From NCBI RefSeq assembly GCF_032854445.1, contig NW_027018398.1, positions 1 to 31,111 of the forward strand: a stretch of DNA of 31,111 bases, in the 5' to 3' direction. The DNA comes from Liolophura sinensis (lineage: Eukaryota; Mollusca; Polyplacophora; Chitonida; Chitonidae). Shown piece by piece: positions 20,958 through 30,978 of this stretch (positions within the stretch are counted from its first letter, which is position 1; each line of letters opens with the position of its first letter). Under the pieces are notes generated by a model. That model was not told the DNA's origin. It ran no database searches and saw nothing but the letters and a program-made list of their open reading frames with translations. The position numbers and the translations under genes were made by a program.

Positions 20958-21506
20958 ATGGAAACCAGGGAAATTTGCAATTTTTCAACAGCTGCCGATG
21001 CCTGGCTCAATTCCGCATCTTTTGGCACCTTATTCATGTGGGTCTGTGGTCAGTTGTACTTTTTACAGCAGACTGTATCAAGTACCTTGTGTTTTTCACG
21101 TACAAATGGTGTGGTTTTTCTACACGTAGATAAAGACATTAAGATTGTCTTGCACTTAGAAGTAAGACAATTGCTGGGTGAGTTAAATGGGCTTAGCCGA
21201 AAGATTTGACGTCTTCTGGGCTACCGAAGGGCACATAACTTATAGTCAAAAGTTGAATATAGTAATGACCAGTCGCGATTGTACAGAGTACTGTTTAGCC
21301 GATTTCAATTAACAAAAAGACCAGGCAAAAATGCAAAAGTGGAAAAACTGTTCCAGTGTTTCTGGTAAGAGGCTAATCCGACGTATTTTGTGACGAGAAA
21401 TCGAATGGTGCAAACCGCGTTGCTCTCCGACCAATTCTTTTGGCTGTAGCGACAATTGATTGATCATTGATGTCATAATCACGTGCCCAGCAACGGCTCT
21501 TACTCC
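20958..21506 (+). repeat. Monomer M40, type B, 549 bp
   Basis: ccttattcatgtggg front with gccgaaagatttgacg. Tail gtactgtttagcc, gtgtttctggt, caattcttttgg, attgattgatc belongs with M44 and M48, so the four-unit periodicity begins inside this unit. Confidence 0.92.
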
Positions 21507-22055
21507 ATGGAAACCAGGGAAATTTGCAATTTTTCAACAGCTGCCGATGCCTGGCTCAATTCCGCATCTTTTGGCACCTTACTGAAGTGGGTCAGTGTTC
21601 AGTTGTACTTTTTACAGCAGACTGTATCAAGTACCTTGTGGTTTTCACCTACAAATGGTCTGGTTTTTCTACACGTAGATAAAGACATTGAGATTGTCTT
21701 GCACTTAGAAGTAAGGCAATTGCTGGGTGAGTCAGATGGGCTTAGATCAAAGATTTCAGGTCTTCTGGGCTACCGAAGGGCACATAACTTATAGTCAAAA
21801 GTTGAATATAGTAATGACCAGTCGCGATTGTACAGAGTACAGTGTAGCCGGTTTCAATTAACAAAAAGACCAGGCAAAAATGCAAAAGTGGACAAACTGT
21901 TCCAGTGCTGCTGGTAAGAGGCTAATCCGACGTATTTTGTGACGAGAAATCGAATGGTGCAAACCGCGTTGCTCTCCGACCAATACTTTTGGCTGTAGTG
22001 ACAATTGAATGATCACTGATGTCATAATCACGTGCCCAGCAACGGCTCTTACTCC
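21507..22055 (+). repeat. Monomer M41, type A, 549 bp
   Basis: tttcacctac, gtctgg, gagtcagatggg, ttagatcaaag, gccggtttc, ggacaaac. First carrier of the gagtcagatggg marker. Confidence 0.94.
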
Positions 22056-22604
22056 ATGGAAACCAGGGAAATTTGCAATTTTTCAACAGCTGCCGATGCC
22101 TGGCTCAATTCCGCATCTTTTGGCACCTTACTGAAGTGGGTCAGTGTTCAGTTGTACTTTTTACAGCAGACTGTATCAAGTACCTTGTGTTTTTCACGTA
22201 CAAATGGTGTGGTTTTTCTACACGTAGATAAAGACATTAAGATTGTCTTGCACTTAGAAGTAAGGCAATTGCTGGGTGAGTTAAATGGGCTTAGCCCAAA
22301 GATTTGACGTCTTCTGGGCTACCGAAGGGCACATAACTTATAGTCAAAAGTTGAATATAGTAATGACCAGTCGCGATTGTACAGAGTACAGTGTAGCCGA
22401 TTTCAATTAACAAAAAGACGAAGCAAAAATGCAAAAGTGGAAAAACTGTTCCAGTGCTACAAGTAAGAGGCTAATCCGACGTATTTTGTGACGAGAAATC
22501 GAATGGTGCAAACCGCGTTGCTCTCCGACCAATACTTTTGGCTGTAGCGACAGATCAATGATCATTGATATCATAATCACGTGTCCAGCAACGGCTCTTA
22601 CTCC
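22056..22604 (+). repeat. Monomer M42, type A, 549 bp
   Basis: cattaag, gatttgacg, gacgaagc, gctacaagt, perfect palindrome, tgatatc and cgtgtccagc. Counterpart M46. Confidence 0.93.
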
Positions 22605-23153
22605 ATGGAAACCAGGGATATTTGCAATTTTTTAACAGCTGCCGATGCCTGGCCCAATTCCGCATCTTTTGGCACCTTAGAAATGTGGGTCAGTGTTTAG
22701 TTGTACTTTTTACAGCAGACTGTATCAAGTACCTTGTGTTTTTTATGTACAAATGGTCTGGTTTTTCTACACGTAGATAAAGACATTGAGATTGTCTTGG
22801 ACTTAGAAGTAAGACAATTGCTGGGTGAGTTAAATGGGCTTAGCCGAAAGATTTGACGTCTTCTGGGCTACCGAAGGGCACATAACTTATAGTCAAAAGT
22901 TGAATATAGTAATGACCAGTCGCGATTCTACAGAGTACAGTGTAGCCGATTTCAATTAACAAACAGACCAGGTAAAAATGCAAAAGTGGAAAAACTGTTC
23001 CAGTGCTGCTGGTAAGAGGCTAATCCGACGTATTTTGTGACGAGAAATCGAATGGTGCAAACCGCGTTGCTCTCCGACCAATACTTTTGGCTGTAGTGAC
23101 AATTGAATGATCATTTATGTCATAATCACGTGCCCAGCAACGGCTCTTACTCC
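22605..23153 (+). repeat. Monomer M43, type C, 549 bp
   Basis: C unit with ccgcatc and ttagaaatgtggg instead of ccacatc and ttataaatg; gccgaaag; gattctacag; aaacagaccaggt. Counterpart M47. Confidence 0.93.
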
Positions 23154-23703
23154 ATGGAAACCAGGGATATTTGCAATTTTTCAACAGCTGCCGATGCCTG
23201 GCTCAATTCCGCATCTTTTGGCACCTTACTGAAGTGGGTCAGTGTTCAGTTGTACTTTTTACAGCAGACTGTATCAAGTACCTTGTGGTTTTCACGTACA
23301 AATGGTGTGGTTTTTCTACACGTAGATAAAGACATTGAGATTGTCTTGCACTTAGAAGTAAGGCAATTGCTGGGTGAGTTAAATGGGCTTGGCCCAAAGA
23401 TTTGACGTCTTCTGGGCTACCGAAGGGCACGTAACTTATAGTCAAAAGTTGAATATAGTAATGACCAGTCGCGATTGTACAGAGTAAGATTTAGCCGATT
23501 TCAATTAACAAAAAGACCAGGCAAAAATGCAAAAGTGGGAAAAACTGTTCCAGTGCTTCTGGTAAGAGGCTAATCCGACGTATTTTGTGACGAGAAATCG
23601 AATGGTGCAAACCGCGTTGCTCTCCGACCAATTCTTTTGGCTGTAGCGACAATTGATTGATCATTGATGTCATAATCACGTGCCCAGCAACGGCTCTTAC
23701 TCC
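23154..23703 (+). repeat. Monomer M44, type A with ggatattt head, 550 bp
   Basis: ggcttggccc, gatttgacg, gcacgtaactt, gtaagatttagcc, gcttctggt, caattcttttgg, attgattgatc. Counterpart M48. Confidence 0.93.
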
Positions 23704-24251
23704 ATGGAAAACCAGGGAAATTTGCAATTTTTCAACAGCTGCCGATGCCTGGCTCAATTCCGCATCTTTTGGCACCTTACTGAAGTGGGTCAGTGTTCAG
23801 TTGTACTTTTTACAGCAGACTGTATCAAGTACCTTGTGGTTTTCACCTACAAATGGTCTGGTTTTTCTACCACGTAGATAAAGACATTGAGATTGTCTTG
23901 CACTTAGAAGTAAGGCAATTGCTGGGTGAGTCAGATGGGCTTAGATCAAAGATTTCAGGTCTTCTGGGCTACCGAAGGGCACATAACTTATAGTCAAAAG
24001 TTGAATATAGTAATGACCAGTCGCGATTGTACAGAGTACAGTGTAGCCGATTTCAATTAACAAAAAGACCAGGCAAAATGCAAAGTGGACAAACTGTTCC
24101 AGTGCTGCTGGTAAGAGGCTAATCGACGTATTTTGTGACGAGAAATCGAATGGTGCAAACCGCGTTGCTCTCCGACCAATACTTTTGGCTGTAGTGACAA
24201 TTGAATGGTCATTTATGTCATAATCACGTGCCCAGCAACGGCTCTTACTCC
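23704..24251 (+). repeat. Monomer M45, type A, 548 bp
   Basis: M41 markers plus private indels: ggaaaacc, ctaccacg, ggcaaaatgc, caaagtgg, aatcgacg. Ends tgaatggtcattt, as does M49. Confidence 0.93.
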
Positions 24252-24801
24252 ATGGATAACTAGGGAAATTTGCAATTTTTCAACAGCTGCCGATGCCTGG
24301 CTCAATTCCGCATCTTTTGGCACCTTACTGAAGTGAGTCAGTGTTCAGTTGTACTTTTTACAGCAGACTGTATCAAGTACCTTGTGTTTTTCACGTACAA
24401 ATGGTCTGGTTTTTCTACACGTAGATAAAGACATTAAGATTGTCTTCGACTTAGAAGTAAGGCAATTGCTGGGTGAGTTAAATGGGCTTAGCCCAAAGAT
24501 TTCAGGTCTTCTGGGCTACCGAAGGGCACATAACTTATAGTCAAAAGTTGAAAATAGTAATGACCAGTCGCGATTGTACAGAGTACAGTGTAGCCGATTT
24601 CAATTAACAAAAAGACGAAGCAAAAATGCAAAAGTGGAAAAACTGTTCCAGTGCTACTAGTAAAAGGCTAATCCGACGTATTTTGTGACGAGAAATCGAA
24701 TGGTGCAAACCGCGTTGCTCTCCGACCAATACTTTTGGCTGCAGCGACAGATCAATGATCATTGATGTCATAATCACGTGTCCAGCAACGGCTCTTACTC
24801 C
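24252..24801 (+). repeat. Monomer M46, type A, 550 bp
   Basis: Head ggataactaggg, gtgagtcag, cttcgac, gaaaatagt, gacgaagc, gtaaaaggc, ggctgcagcg, palindrome, cgtgtccagc. Confidence 0.93.
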
Positions 24802-25353
24802 ATGGAAACCAGGGATATTTGCAATTTTTTAACAGCTGCCGATGCCTGGCCCAATTCCACATCTTTTGGCACCTTATAAATGTGGGTCAGTGTTCAGTTG
24901 TACTTTTCACAGCAGACTGTATCAAGTACCTTGTGTTTTTTATGTACAAATGGTCTGGTTTTTCTACACGTAGACAAAGACATTGAGATTGTCTTGGACT
25001 TAGAAGTAAGACAATTGCTGGGTGAGTTGAATGGGCTTAGCCGATAGATTTGACGTCTTTTGGGCTACTGAAGGGCACATAACTTATAGTCAAAAGTTGA
25101 ATATAGTAATGACCAGTCGCGATTCTACAGAGTACAGTGTAGCCGATTTCAATTAACAAACAGACCAGGTAAAAATGCAAAAGTGGAAAAAACTGTTCCA
25201 GTGCTGCTGGTAAGAGGCTAATCCGACGTATTTTGTGACGAGAAATCGAATGGTGCAAACCGCGTTGCTCTCCGACCAATACTTTTGGCTGTATGTGACA
25301 ATTGAATGATCATTTATTGTCATAATCACGTGCCCAGCAACGGCTCTTACTCC
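24802..25353 (+). repeat. Monomer M47, type C, 552 bp
   Basis: C sector, gtagacaaag, gagttgaatggg, gccgataga, gggctactgaagg, gattctacag, aaacagaccaggt. Private indels gtatgtgac and ttattgtc. Confidence 0.93.
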
Positions 25354-25901
25354 ATGGAAACCAGGGATATTTGCAATTTTTCAACAGCTGCCGATGCCTG
25401 GCTCAATTCCGCATCTTTGGCACCTTACTGAAGTGGGTCAGTGTTCAGTTGTACTTTTTACAGCAGACTGTATCAAGTACCTTGTGGTTTTCACGTACAA
25501 ATGGTGTGGTTTTTCTACACGTAGATAAAGACATTGAGATTGTCTTGCACTTAGAAGTAAGGCAATTGCTGGGTGAGTTAAATGGGCTTGGCCCAAAGAT
25601 TTGACGTCTTCTGGGCTACCGAAGGGCACGTAACTTATAGTCAAAAATTGAATATAGTAATGACCAGTCGCGATTGTACAGAGTAAGGTTTAGCCGATTT
25701 CAATTAACAAAAAGACCAGGCAAAAATGCAAAAGTGGAAAAACTGTTCCAGTGCTTCTGGTAAGAGGCTAATCCGACGTATTTTGTGACGAGAAATCGAA
25801 TGGTGCAAACCGCGTTGCTCTCCGACCAATTCTTTTGGCTGTAGCGACAATTGATTGATCATTGATGTCATAATCACGTGCCCAGCAACGGCTCTTACTC
25901 C
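25354..25901 (+). repeat. Monomer M48, type A with ggatattt head, 548 bp
   Basis: Matches M44 (ggcttggccc, gcacgtaactt, gcttctggt, caattcttttgg); gtaaggtttagcc and caaaaattg private; one t lost in catctttgg. Confidence 0.93.
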
Positions 25902-26451
25902 ATGGAAACCAGGGAAATTTGCAATTTTTCAACAGCTGCCGATGCCTGGCTCAATTCCGCATCTTTTGGCACCTTACTGAAGTGGGTCAGTGTTCAGTTG
26001 TACTTTTTACAGCAGACTGTATCAAGTACCTTGTGGTTTTCACCTACAAATGGTCTGGTTTTTCTACACGTAGATAAAGACATTGAGATTGTCTTGCACT
26101 TAGAAGTAAGGCAATTGCTGGGTGAGTCAGATGGGCTTAGATCAAAGATTTTAGGTCTTCTGGGCTACCGAAGGGCACATAACTTATAGTCAAAAGTTGA
26201 ATATAGTAATGACCAGTCGCGATTGTACAGAGTACAGTGTAGCCGATTTCAATTAACAAAAAGACCAGGCAAAAAATGCAAAAGTGGACAAACTGTTCCA
26301 GTGCTGCTGGTAAGAGGCTAATCCGACGTATTTTGTGACGAGAAATCGAATGGTGCAAACCGCGTTGCTCTCCGACCAATACTTTTGGCTGTAGTGACAA
26401 TTGAATGGTCATTTATGTCATAATCACGTGCCCAGCAACGGCTCTTACTCC
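25902..26451 (+). repeat. Monomer M49, type A, 550 bp
   Basis: M41 markers (tttcacctac, gagtcagatggg, ttagatcaaag) with gattttagg private; ends tgaatggtcattt like M45. Confidence 0.93.
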
Positions 26452-27000
26452 ATGGAAACTAGGGAAATTTGCAATTTTTCAACAGCTGCCGATGCCTGGC
26501 TCAATTCCGCATCTTTTGGCACCTTACTGAAGTGGGTCAGTGTTCAGTTGTACTTTTTACAGCAGACTGTATCAAGTACCTTGTGTTTTTCACGTACAAA
26601 TGGTGTGGTTTTTCTACACGAAGATAAAGACATTGAGCTTGTCTTGGACTTAGAAGTAAGACAATTGCTGGGTGAGTTAAATGGGCTTAGCCGAAAGATT
26701 TGACGTCTTCTGGGCTACCGAAGGGCACATAACTTATAGTCAAAAGTTGAATATAGTAATGACCAGTCGCGATTGTACAGAGTACAGTGTAGCCGATTTC
26801 AATTAACAAACAGACCAGGTAAAAATGCAAAAGTGGAAAAACTGTTCCAGGGCAGCTGGTAAGAGGCTAATCCTACGTATTTTGTGACGAGAAATCGAAT
26901 GGTGCAAACCGCGTTGCTCCCCGACCAATACTTTTGCCTGCAGTGACAATTGAATGATCATTGATGTCATAATCACGTGCCCAGCAACGGCCCTTACTCC
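26452..27000 (+). repeat. Monomer M50, type A to C-middle mosaic, 549 bp
   Basis: ggaaactaggg head, acacgaagat, gagcttg, cttggac, gccgaaag, aaacagaccaggt, ccagggcagctgg, aatcctacg, ctccccgacc. Ends cttttgcctg and cggcccttactcc before truncated M51. Confidence 0.92.
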
Positions 27001-27341
27001 ATGGAAACCATGGTGAGTTAAATGGGCTTAGCCCAAAGATTTCAGGTCTTCTGGGCTACCGAAGGGCACATAACTTATAGTCAAAAGTTGAATATAGTAA
27101 TGACCAGTCGCGATTGTACAGAGTACAGTGTAGCCGATTTCAATTAACAAAAAGACCAGGTAAAAATGCAAAAGTGGAAAAACTGTTCCAGTGCCACTAG
27201 TAAGAGCCTACTCCGACGTATTTTGTGACGAGAAATCGAATGGTGCAATCCGCGTTGCTCTCCGACCAATACTTTTGGCTGTAGTGACAATTGAATGATC
27301 ATTTATGTGATAATCACGTGCGTAGCAACGGCTCTTACTCC
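27001..27341 (+). repeat. Monomer M51, truncated, 341 bp
   Basis: ggaaaccatggtgagtt: the 208-bp deletion also seen in M37, with one g changed to t at the join so ccatgg appears twice close together. Tail matches M37. Confidence 0.93.
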
Positions 27342-27890
27342 ATGGAAACCAGGGAAATTTGCAATTTTTCAACAGCTGCCGATACCTGGCTCAATTCCGG
27401 ATCTTTTGGCACCTTATTCATGTGGGTCTGTGGTCAGTTGTACTTTTTACAGCAGACTGTATCAAGTACCTTGTGTTTTTCACGTACAAATGGTGTGGTT
27501 TTTCTACACGTAGATAAAGACATTGAGATTGTCTTGCACTTAGAAGTAAGGCAATTGCTGGGTGAGTTAAATGGGCTTAGCCCAAAGATTTCAGGTCTTC
27601 TGGGCTACCGAAGGGCACATAACTTATAGTTAAAAGTTGAATATAGTAATGACCAGTCGCGATTGTACAGAGTACAGTGTAGCCGATTTCAATTAACAAA
27701 CAGACCAGGTAAAAATGCAAAAGTGGAAAAACTGTTCCAGTGCTACTAGTAATAGCCTAATCCGACGTATTTTGTGACGAGAAATCGAATGGTGCAATCT
27801 GCGTTGCTCTCCGACCAATACTTTTGGCTGTAGCGACAATTGAATGATCATTTATGTCATAATCACGTGCGTAGCAACGGCTCTTACTCC
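27342..27890 (+). repeat. Monomer M52, type B, 549 bp
   Basis: Matches M38 (gatacctgg, ccggatc). tagttaaaag and gcaatctgcg private; ends gcgtagc. Confidence 0.93.
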
Positions 27891-28441
27891 ATGGAAACCA
27901 GGGAAATTTGCAATTTTTTAACAGCTGCCGATGCCTGGCTCAATTCCACATCTTTTGGCACCTTATAAATGTGGGTCAGTGTTTAGTTGTACTTTTTACA
28001 GCAGACTGTATCAAGTACCTTGTGTTTTTTTATGTACAAATGGTCTGGTTTTTCTACACGTAGATAAAGACATTGAGATTGTCTTGGACTTAGAAGTAAG
28101 ACAATTGCTGGGTGAGTTAAATGGGCTTAGCCGAAAGATTTGACGTCTTCTGGGCTACCGAAGGGCACATAACTTATAGTCAAAAGTTGAATATAGTAAT
28201 GACCAGTCGCGATTGTACAGAGTACAGTGTAGCCGATTTCAATTAACAAACAGACCAGGTAAAAATGCAAAAGTGGAAAAAACTGTTCCAGTGCTGCTGG
28301 TTAGAGGCTAATCCGACGTATTTTGTGACGAGAAATCGAATGGTGCAAACCGCGTTGCTCTCCGACCAATACTTTTGCCTGTAGTGACAAATGAATGATC
28401 ATTGATGTCATAATCACGTGCCCAGCAACGGCCCTTACTCC
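27891..28441 (+). repeat. Monomer M53, A-head to C chimera, 551 bp
   Basis: gggaaattt head followed by type C ttttttaacag, ccacatc, ttataaatgtggg, gtctgg, cttggac, gccgaaag. Ends cttttgcctg, gacaaatgaatg, cggcccttactcc, then truncated M54. Two one-base expansions (tgttttttta, ggaaaaaact). Confidence 0.92.
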
Positions 28442-28782
28442 ATGGAAACCATGGTGAGTTAAATGGGCTTAGCCCAAAGATTTCAGGTCTTCTGGGCTAC
28501 CGAAGGGCACATAACTTATAGTCAAAAGTTGAAAATAGTAATGACCAGTCGCGATTGTACAGAGTACAGTTTAGCCGATTTCAATTAACAAAAAGACCAG
28601 GCAAAAATGCAAAAGTGGAAAAACTGTTCCAGTGCTGCTGATAAGAGGCTAATCCGACGTATTTTGTGACGAGAAATCGAATGGTGCCAACCGCGTTGCT
28701 CTCCGACCAATACTTTTGCCTGTAGTGACAATTGAATGATCATTTATGTCATAATCACGTGCCCAGCAACGGCTCTTACTCC
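28442..28782 (+). repeat. Monomer M54, truncated, 341 bp
   Basis: Same ggaaaccatggtgagtt join as M51, but a different tail: gaaaatagt, tttagcc, gaccaggc, gctgataag, gtgccaacc, cttttgcctg. Confidence 0.93.
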
Positions 28783-29331
28783 ATGGAAACCAGGGAAATT
28801 TGCAATTTTTCAACAGCTGCCGATGCCTGGCTCAATTCCGCATCTTTTGGCACCTTACTGAAGTGGGTCAGTGTTCAGTTTTACTTTTTACAGCAGACTG
28901 TATCAAGTACCTTGTGGTTTTCACGTACAAATGGTGTGGTTTTTCTACACGTAGATAAAGACATTGAGATTGTCTTGCACTTAGAAGTAAGGCAATTGCT
29001 GGGTGAGTTAAATGGGCTTAGCCCAAGGATTTCAGGTCTTCTGGGCTACCGAAGGGCACATAACTTATAGTCAAAAGTTGAATATAGTAATGACCAGTCG
29101 CGATTGTACAGAGTACAGTGTAGCCGATTTCAATTAACAAAAAGACCAGGCAAAAATTCAAAAGTGGAAAAACTGTTCCAGTGCTACTAGTAAGAGGCTA
29201 ATCCGACGTATTTTGTGACGAGAAATCGAATGGTGCAAACCGCGTTGCTCTCCGACCAATACTTTTGGCTGTAGCGACAGATCAATGATCATTGATGTTA
29301 TAATCACGTGCCCAGCAACGGCTCTTACTCC
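28783..29331 (+). repeat. Monomer M55, type A, 549 bp
   Basis: cagttttac, ccttgtggttttcacg, gcccaaggatttc (shared with M19), aaaaattc, gctactagt, palindrome, gatgttataatc. Confidence 0.93.
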
Positions 29332-29880
29332 ATGGAAACCAGGGATATTTGCAATTTTTTAACAGCTGCTGATGCCTGGCCCAATTCCACATCTTTTGGC
29401 ACCTTATAAATGTGGGTCAGTGTTTAGTTGTACTTTTTACAGCAGACTGTATCAAGTACCTTGTGTTTTTTATGTACAAATGGTCTGGTTTTTCTACACG
29501 TAGACAAAGACATTGAGATTGTCTTGCACTTAGAAGTAAGGCAATTGCTGGGTGAGTTAAATGGGCTTAGCCCAAAGATTTCAGGTCTTCTGGGCTACCG
29601 AAGGGCACATAACTTATAGTCAAAAGTTGAATATAGTAATGACCAGTCGCGATTGTACAGAGTACAGTGTAGCCGATTTCAATTAACAAAAAGACCAGGC
29701 AAAATTGCAAAAGTGGACAAACTGTTCCAGTGCTGCTGGTAAGAGGCTAATCCGACGTATTTTGTGACGAGAAATCGAATGGTGCAAACCGCGTTGCTCT
29801 CCAACCAATACTTTTGGCTGTAGTGACAATTGAATAATCATTTATGTCATAATCACGTGCCCAGCAACGGCTCTTACTCC
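29332..29880 (+). repeat. Monomer M56, type C front, A-like middle, 549 bp
   Basis: gctgctgatgcc, C sector, gtagacaaag, then cttgcac, taaggcaat, gcccaaagatttcagg, ggcaaaattgc and ggacaaac as in type A units; ctccaacc; tgaataatc. Confidence 0.92.
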
Positions 29881-30429
29881 ATGGAAACCAGGGAAATTTG
29901 CAATTTTTCAACAGCTGCCGATGCCTGGCTCAATTCCGCATCTTTTGGCACCTTACTGAAGTGAGTCAGTGTTCAGTTGTACTTTTTACAGCAGACTGTA
30001 TCAAGTACCTTGTGTTTTTCACGTACAAATGGTGTGGTTTCTCTACACGTAGATAAAGACATTGAGATTGTCTTGCACTTAGAAGTAAGGCAATTGCTGG
30101 GTGAGTTAAATGGGCTTAGCCTAAAGATTTCAGGTCTTCTGGGCTACCGAAGGGCACATAACTTATAGTCAAAAGTTGAATATAGTAATGACCAGTCGCG
30201 ATTGTACAGAGTACAGTTTAGCCGATTTCAATTAACAAAAAGACGAAGCAAAAATGCAAAAGTGGAAAAACTGTTCCAGTGCTACTAGTAAGAGGCTAAT
30301 CCGACGTATTTTGTGACGAGAAATCGAATGGTGCAAACCGCGTTGCTCTCCGACCAATACTTTTGGCTGCAGCGACAGATCAATGATCATTGATGTCATA
30401 ATCACGTGCCCAGCAACGGCTCTTACTCC
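29881..30429 (+). repeat. Monomer M57, type A, 549 bp
   Basis: gtgagtcag, gtggtttctc, gcctaaag, tttagcc, gacgaagc, ggctgcagcg, palindrome. Counterpart of M46. Confidence 0.93.
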
Positions 30430-30978
30430 ATGGAAACCAGGGATATTTGCAATTTTTTAACAGCTGCCGATGCCTGGCCCAATTCCACATCTTTTGGCAC
30501 CTTATAAATGTGGGTCAGTGTTTAGTTGTACTTTTCACAGCAGACTGTATCAAGTACCTTGTGTTTTTTATGTTCAAATGGTCTAGTTTTTCTACACGTA
30601 GACAAAGACATTGAGATTGTCTTGGACTTAGAAGTAAGACAATTGCTGGGTGAGTTGAATGGGCTTAGCCGATAGATTTGACGTCTTTTGGGCTACTGAA
30701 GGGCACATAACTTATAGTCAAAAGTTGAATATAGTAATGACCAGTCGCGATTGTACAGAGTACAGTGTAGCCGATTTCAATTAACAAAAAGACCAGGTAA
30801 AAATGCAAAAGTGGAAAAACTGTTCCAGTGCTGCTGGTAGGAAGCTAATCCGACGTATTTTGTGACAAGAAATCGAATGGTGCAAACCGCGTTGCTCTCC
30901 GACCAATACTTTTGGCTGTAGTGACAATTGAATGATCATTTATGTCATAATCACGTGCCCAGCAACGGCTCTTACTCC
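30430..30978 (+). repeat. Monomer M58, type C, 549 bp
   Basis: C sector, tatgttcaaatgg, gtctagttttt, gtagacaaag, gccgataga, gggctactgaagg, gtaggaagc, gtgacaagaa. Counterpart of M47. Confidence 0.93.

Larger units (their letters stand above)
21507..23703 (+). repeat. Four-unit higher-order repeat, copy 1 (M41-M44)
   Basis: 2197-bp block. M41 carries the private marker gagtcagatgggcttagatc and tttcacctac, M42 the cgtgtccagc end with gacgaagc, M43 is type C with gattctacag, M44 has a ggatattt head, ggcttggccc, gcacgtaactt and caattcttttgg. All recur in order in M45-M48. The tail of M40 (gtttctggt, caattcttttgg, attgattgatc) already belongs to this pattern. Confidence 0.9.
24252..25353 (+). repeat. 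Duplicated two-unit segment M46-M47
   Basis: Shares with M57-M58 (5.63 kb downstream) gtgagtcag, ggctgcagcgacag, cgtagacaaag and gggctactgaagg, which are rare or absent elsewhere. Confidence 0.8.
23704..25901 (+). repeat. Four-unit higher-order repeat, copy 2 (M45-M48)
   Basis: 2198-bp copy of M41-M44 with all four sets of markers in order. M45-M47 contain many private single-base indels (ggaaaacc, ctaccacg, aatcgacg, gtatgtgac, ttattgtc) that neither neighbouring copy has. Confidence 0.9.
25902..27000 (+). repeat. Four-unit higher-order repeat, partial copy 3 (M49-M50)
   Basis: M49 repeats the gagtcagatggg and tttcacctac markers of M41 and M45. M50 repeats the ggaaactaggg head resembling ggataactaggg in M46. 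The series then breaks: M50 changes to type C-like middle variants (cttggac, gccgaaag, aaacagaccaggt) and is followed by truncated M51 instead of a type C unit. Confidence 0.85.
27001..27890 (+). repeat. Duplicated two-unit segment M51-M52
   Basis: Second copy of M37-M38, with the shared markers gtgccactagt, gcctactccg, tgtgataatc, gatacctgg and ccggatc. M52 differs from M38 by a few substitutions near the unit end (gaccaggt for gaccacgt, gcaatctgcg for gctatccgcg, a caattgaatgatcatttat end). Confidence 0.88.
6546..30394. other. 16-bp perfect palindrome at unit ends, nine copies
   Basis: ATCAATGATCATTGAT is its own reverse complement. Copies at 6546-6561, 7641-7656, 8191-8206, 11810-11825, 15654-15669, 22554-22569, 24751-24766, 29281-29296 and 30379-30394. 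Each lies in the last ~55 bp of a unit, and the following unit is always type C or type B. Near-copies with one or two mismatches end M17, M19, M28, M31 and M34. Other units have a caattgaatgatc form with only the inner AATGATCATT symmetric. No function is known; it could be a binding site, a recombination-prone spot, or only a linked marker. Confidence 0.85.
29881..30978 (+). repeat. Duplicated two-unit segment M57-M58
   Basis: Counterpart of M46-M47 by the markers gtgagtcag, ggctgcagcgacag, cgtagacaaag and gggctactgaagg. M58 differs in having tatgttcaaatgg, gaccaggt and gtaggaagc. Confidence 0.8.

Noticed and set aside
28783-29070. 95-codon ATG open frame starting at the ccATGGaaacc anchor (112 codons with an upstream TTG), repeated in many type A and B units
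   Set aside because: It is intact in only about a quarter of the units. In type C and D units ttttttaacag brings in a TAA, and gatttgacg brings in a TGA. Indels and substitutions ignore codon position, the antisense frames are open to a similar degree, and no known domain is recognisable.
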